Origin: JAFDBW01 sp963723355
Lineage (GTDB): Bacteria; Desulfobacterota; Desulfuromonadia; Desulfuromonadales; BM103
Reading direction: 5' to 3'
Assembly: GCA_963723355.1 (NCBI GenBank)
Contig: CAVRQQ010000010.1
Span: forward strand, 1-64,000
DNA: 64,000 bases
The notes under the pieces are model-generated. The model saw only the letters and a list, made by a program, of their open reading frames with translations. It made no database searches and was not told the origin of the DNA. Each line of letters starts with the position of its first letter. Position 1 is the stretch's first letter. The position numbers and the translations under genes are program-made. Positions 62,247 through 64,000 of this stretch are shown piece by piece.

Positions 62247-63213
62247 TCAATCGGCAAACAATGCCGGTGTCCCGCCGGTATGCCAGAACAGCACACGGTC
62301 CTTTTGGTCGAGTTCTCCGGTTCTGACCATGTCGATCAGTCCCCCCATGGCCCTGCCGGTATACACGGGATCGAGCAGGATCCCCTCTGTCCGGGCGGTG
62401 ATTGCGATCGCCTCTTCTTCCAGCGCGCCCATCACGCCGTAGCCCGCGCCCAGGTAATGCTCGTTGAGGATAATATCCTCTGCGCCGAACTCGTGGTTCA
62501 ACCCGGCCAGCGCTGCGGCTCGATTGGCAAGGGACAGCACCTGCCGGTCGAAAGACATGTCGCCTGTTTCCTCTTTGTCGATCCTGATGCCGACGACCTG
62601 GTAGGTTTTGCTATAGGCTTGCTTGCCCAACATAAGGCCGGCATGGGTGCCGCCGGAGCTGGATGCAAAAACGATATGGGTAAACGACAGGCCATTGCTC
62701 TGCTCGTCGAGCTCTCCGGCGGCCTCTGCAAAAGCAAGGGCGCCAAGCTCATTCGATCCCCCATAAGGGACATGGTAAGGTTTCTTGCCAGCTGGCTTTC
62801 AATCGGTCGTAAAGCTCCGGGATATCCTCCCCCTTGCGATGGTCCCCCGCCCAGTGGATGTGGCTGCCGAAAATCCGGTCCAGGAGCAAATTCCCGCTCG
62901 ACTCGGCAGGTTCTTCTCCTCCCAGGACCAGGTGGCATGCCATGCCGAGCTTCGCTGCGGCCGCGGCGGTCTGGCGGCAATGATTCGATTGTGCGGCACC
63001 CGCTGTAATAATCGCATCACATCCCTGGTTGATTGCATCGCCCAGCAGGTACTCAAGCTTTCTGGTCTTGTTGCCGCCCAGGGCCAGGCCGGTCTGATCG
63101 TCGCGCTTCATGAAGATCTTCGGGCCGCCGAGAGCCTTGCTCAGCCGGGGGAGCTCAACGAGCGGGGTCGGGAAAAACCCGAGTGAAACTTTGGGAAACT
63201 GCTGAAGATTCAT
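62247..63213 (-). pseudogene. PLP-dependent D-cysteine desulfhydrase family (frameshifted)
   Basis: The first frame reads MNLQQFPKVSLGFFPTPLVE, then KRDDQTGLALGGNKTRKLEY with the PLP lysine, AGAAQSNHCRQTAAAAAKLG and so on, and breaks at KASWQETLPCPLWG. Dropping one T at about 62790 gives KASGKKPYHVPYGGSNELGA, and the reading continues through LFLGKQ-like MLGKQAYSKTYQVVGIRIDK to GGTPALFAD at 62247, about 321 residues, normal for the ACC deaminase / D-cysteine desulfhydrase family. The enzyme would degrade D-cysteine (or a related amino acid) to pyruvate, sulfide and ammonia. Same kind of one-base insertion as in rimO 1.6 kb away. Confidence 0.82.
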
Positions 63214-63272
63214 AATCATCTTTTCGTAACCCTCGATGCCCGTGGTTTATCATGTCAGGGGGCAATAAAGGG

Positions 63273-63306
63273 AAAAGCCATCCGCTGGTTTGTCGGATGG
63301 CTTTTT
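63273..63306. terminator. bidirectional terminator before the desulfhydrase gene
   Basis: AAAAGCCATCCG (63273-63284) pairs perfectly with CGGATGGCTTTT (63294-63305) across a 9-base loop, with an A run on one side and TTTTT on the other. On the minus strand it lies downstream of the lolA gene. Confidence 0.88.
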
Positions 63307-63374
63307 CCGGGTTCATTTGTCTCCTCCTATGGAAACGTGCCAAAAGGCAGCAGGCAAACAGAAGAGGCTGCCGA

Positions 63375-64000
63375 TCAGAACCCCATTTCCTTGCCGGTCG
63401 GTCGAACCACCTGGACTCCTGCCGGAATGGCGAAATCAAAGGTTGTGTCGGGGATGCCGTAATTGATACGCAGGTTGCTGAATTCGATGATCGTGCTGTT
63501 GCCGTTGGGGTCGTAGACTGCGGTTGACAGGATCGGGAACCAGAGGGCGTTGGACCCTTGATCGTCGCCTGGTAAAGCGGTGTTTTTCCCTGAGGCGTAA
63601 TTCTCACGGGACGGCGGGGCAATCGCCGGGTCTCCAAAAGGCTCCTCTTTGCCGCGATTCTGGTAACTTTCCACGGCGTAGCGGTCGACGACGATAATCA
63701 ATTTGTTAATCAGCGATGAGGTGCGGTGCGGGATCATCTCGAGCACGTAGTTGCCATCGACATCCTGGTTTGGTACGGCCCAGTCGATCGCAAAGTCACG
63801 GGACAGGTTGCCAAGACCGGTGAGAAAAGCCATCGGGTCGTTCTGATCGGTCTTGTTGATCTGCTCGATGTCCGACTGGATGACCTGGCTGTTCTCCGGC
63901 AGGTAAACCCACATGGTTTTGCCGTTAGAGACGATTCTCTGGGTAGTGGGAGAGTCATATTGCCAGTGGAACTTGACCGTCGGGACGGTTCGCCCGATCC
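63375..64000 (-). CDS. lolA: outer-membrane lipoprotein carrier LolA (5' end outside window)
   Basis: C-terminal 208 residues of LolA. VKFHWQYDSPTTQRIVSNGK, MWVYLPENSQVIQ, NSTIIEFSNLRINYGIPDTT and FDFAIPAGVQVVRPTG match the family, which shuttles lipoproteins through the periplasm. The apparent ATG at 63914 is internal: the frame stays open upstream to the window edge. The true start lies beyond 64000. Ends at a bidirectional terminator. Confidence 0.85.
   Translation of the reverse strand, partial: IGRTVPTVKFHWQYDSPTTQRIVSNGKTMWVYLPENSQVIQSDIEQINKTDQNDPMAFLTGLGNLSRDFAIDWAVPNQDVDGNYVLEMIPHRTSSLINKLIIVVDRYAVESYQNRGKEEPFGDPAIAPPSRENYASGKNTALPGDDQGSNALWFPILSTAVYDPNGNSTIIEFSNLRINYGIPDTTFDFAIPAGVQVVRPTGKEMGF

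Overview
The window looks like chromosomal DNA of a Gram-negative anaerobe of the Desulfuromonadales (Geobacter/Desulfuromonas/Pelobacter relatives). This is an inference from gene content: a 12-gene nuo operon with a NuoB-C-D triple fusion, an eight-heme c-type cytochrome, a UGA-encoded selenoprotein, LolA, malonyl-CoA decarboxylase, DUF4301, and an ApbE / NusG-II / Gx-transporter set. No rRNA, intact tRNA, CRISPR array, transposase or integrase was found.

Layout. 1-14.5 kb: nuoA-BCD-E-F-G-H-I-J-K-L-M-N, one plus-strand operon for respiratory complex I. Most junctions overlap by 1-4 bases; the four that do not (BCD/E, F/G, H/I, I/J) each hold an imperfect inverted-repeat remnant. 14.5-20.9 kb: small conserved genes, a YkgJ-like Cys-cluster protein, a homologue of the queuosine-tRNA mannosyltransferase, an ArsC/Spx-like selenoprotein with in-frame UGA and a SECIS-like hairpin, a small membrane ORF with a good promoter but no normal start codon, glgX, and an FlK-like thioesterase. 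20.9-28.5 kb: a visibly AT-richer accessory island of exported proteins (two orphan solute-binding proteins, an octaheme cytochrome, a small three-repeat peptide, two secreted proteins of unknown function) with dispersed non-coding repeats. 28.5-33.5 kb: DUF4301, universal stress protein and a TRAP transporter (dctPQM). 33.9-39.8 kb: a TolC / adaptor / RND pump tripartite efflux operon. 39.8-45.6 kb: a second AT-rich accessory stretch with a patatin-like remnant, a cation/proton antiporter, an exosortase-associated acyltransferase, a frameshifted gene ending in a PEP-CTERM-like tail, and an S24-type repressor lacking its catalytic serine. The last two genes lie between two copies of a sequence resembling a tRNA 3' end plus terminator. 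45.6-64 kb: housekeeping and regulatory genes (MCP, TatD, TcdA, TauE/SafE, a GspE/PilB-type ATPase with HDOD and CBS proteins, DUF815 ATPase, malonyl-CoA decarboxylase, DUF445, Hsp33, Gx transporter / NusG-II / ApbE, rimO, a D-cysteine desulfhydrase-family gene, and partial lolA).

Cooperation. Complex I, the multiheme cytochrome and the ApbE cluster point to a respiratory, metal- or quinone-linked energy metabolism. dctPQM with the Usp resembles regulated TRAP uptake systems. Two neighbouring genes (rimO and the desulfhydrase-family gene) each carry one apparent single-base insertion, so either this stretch has assembly errors or both genes are recently broken.

Coordinates of starts were refined from ribosome-binding sites and overlaps where possible. 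Family assignments come from motif recognition only; no database search was run.
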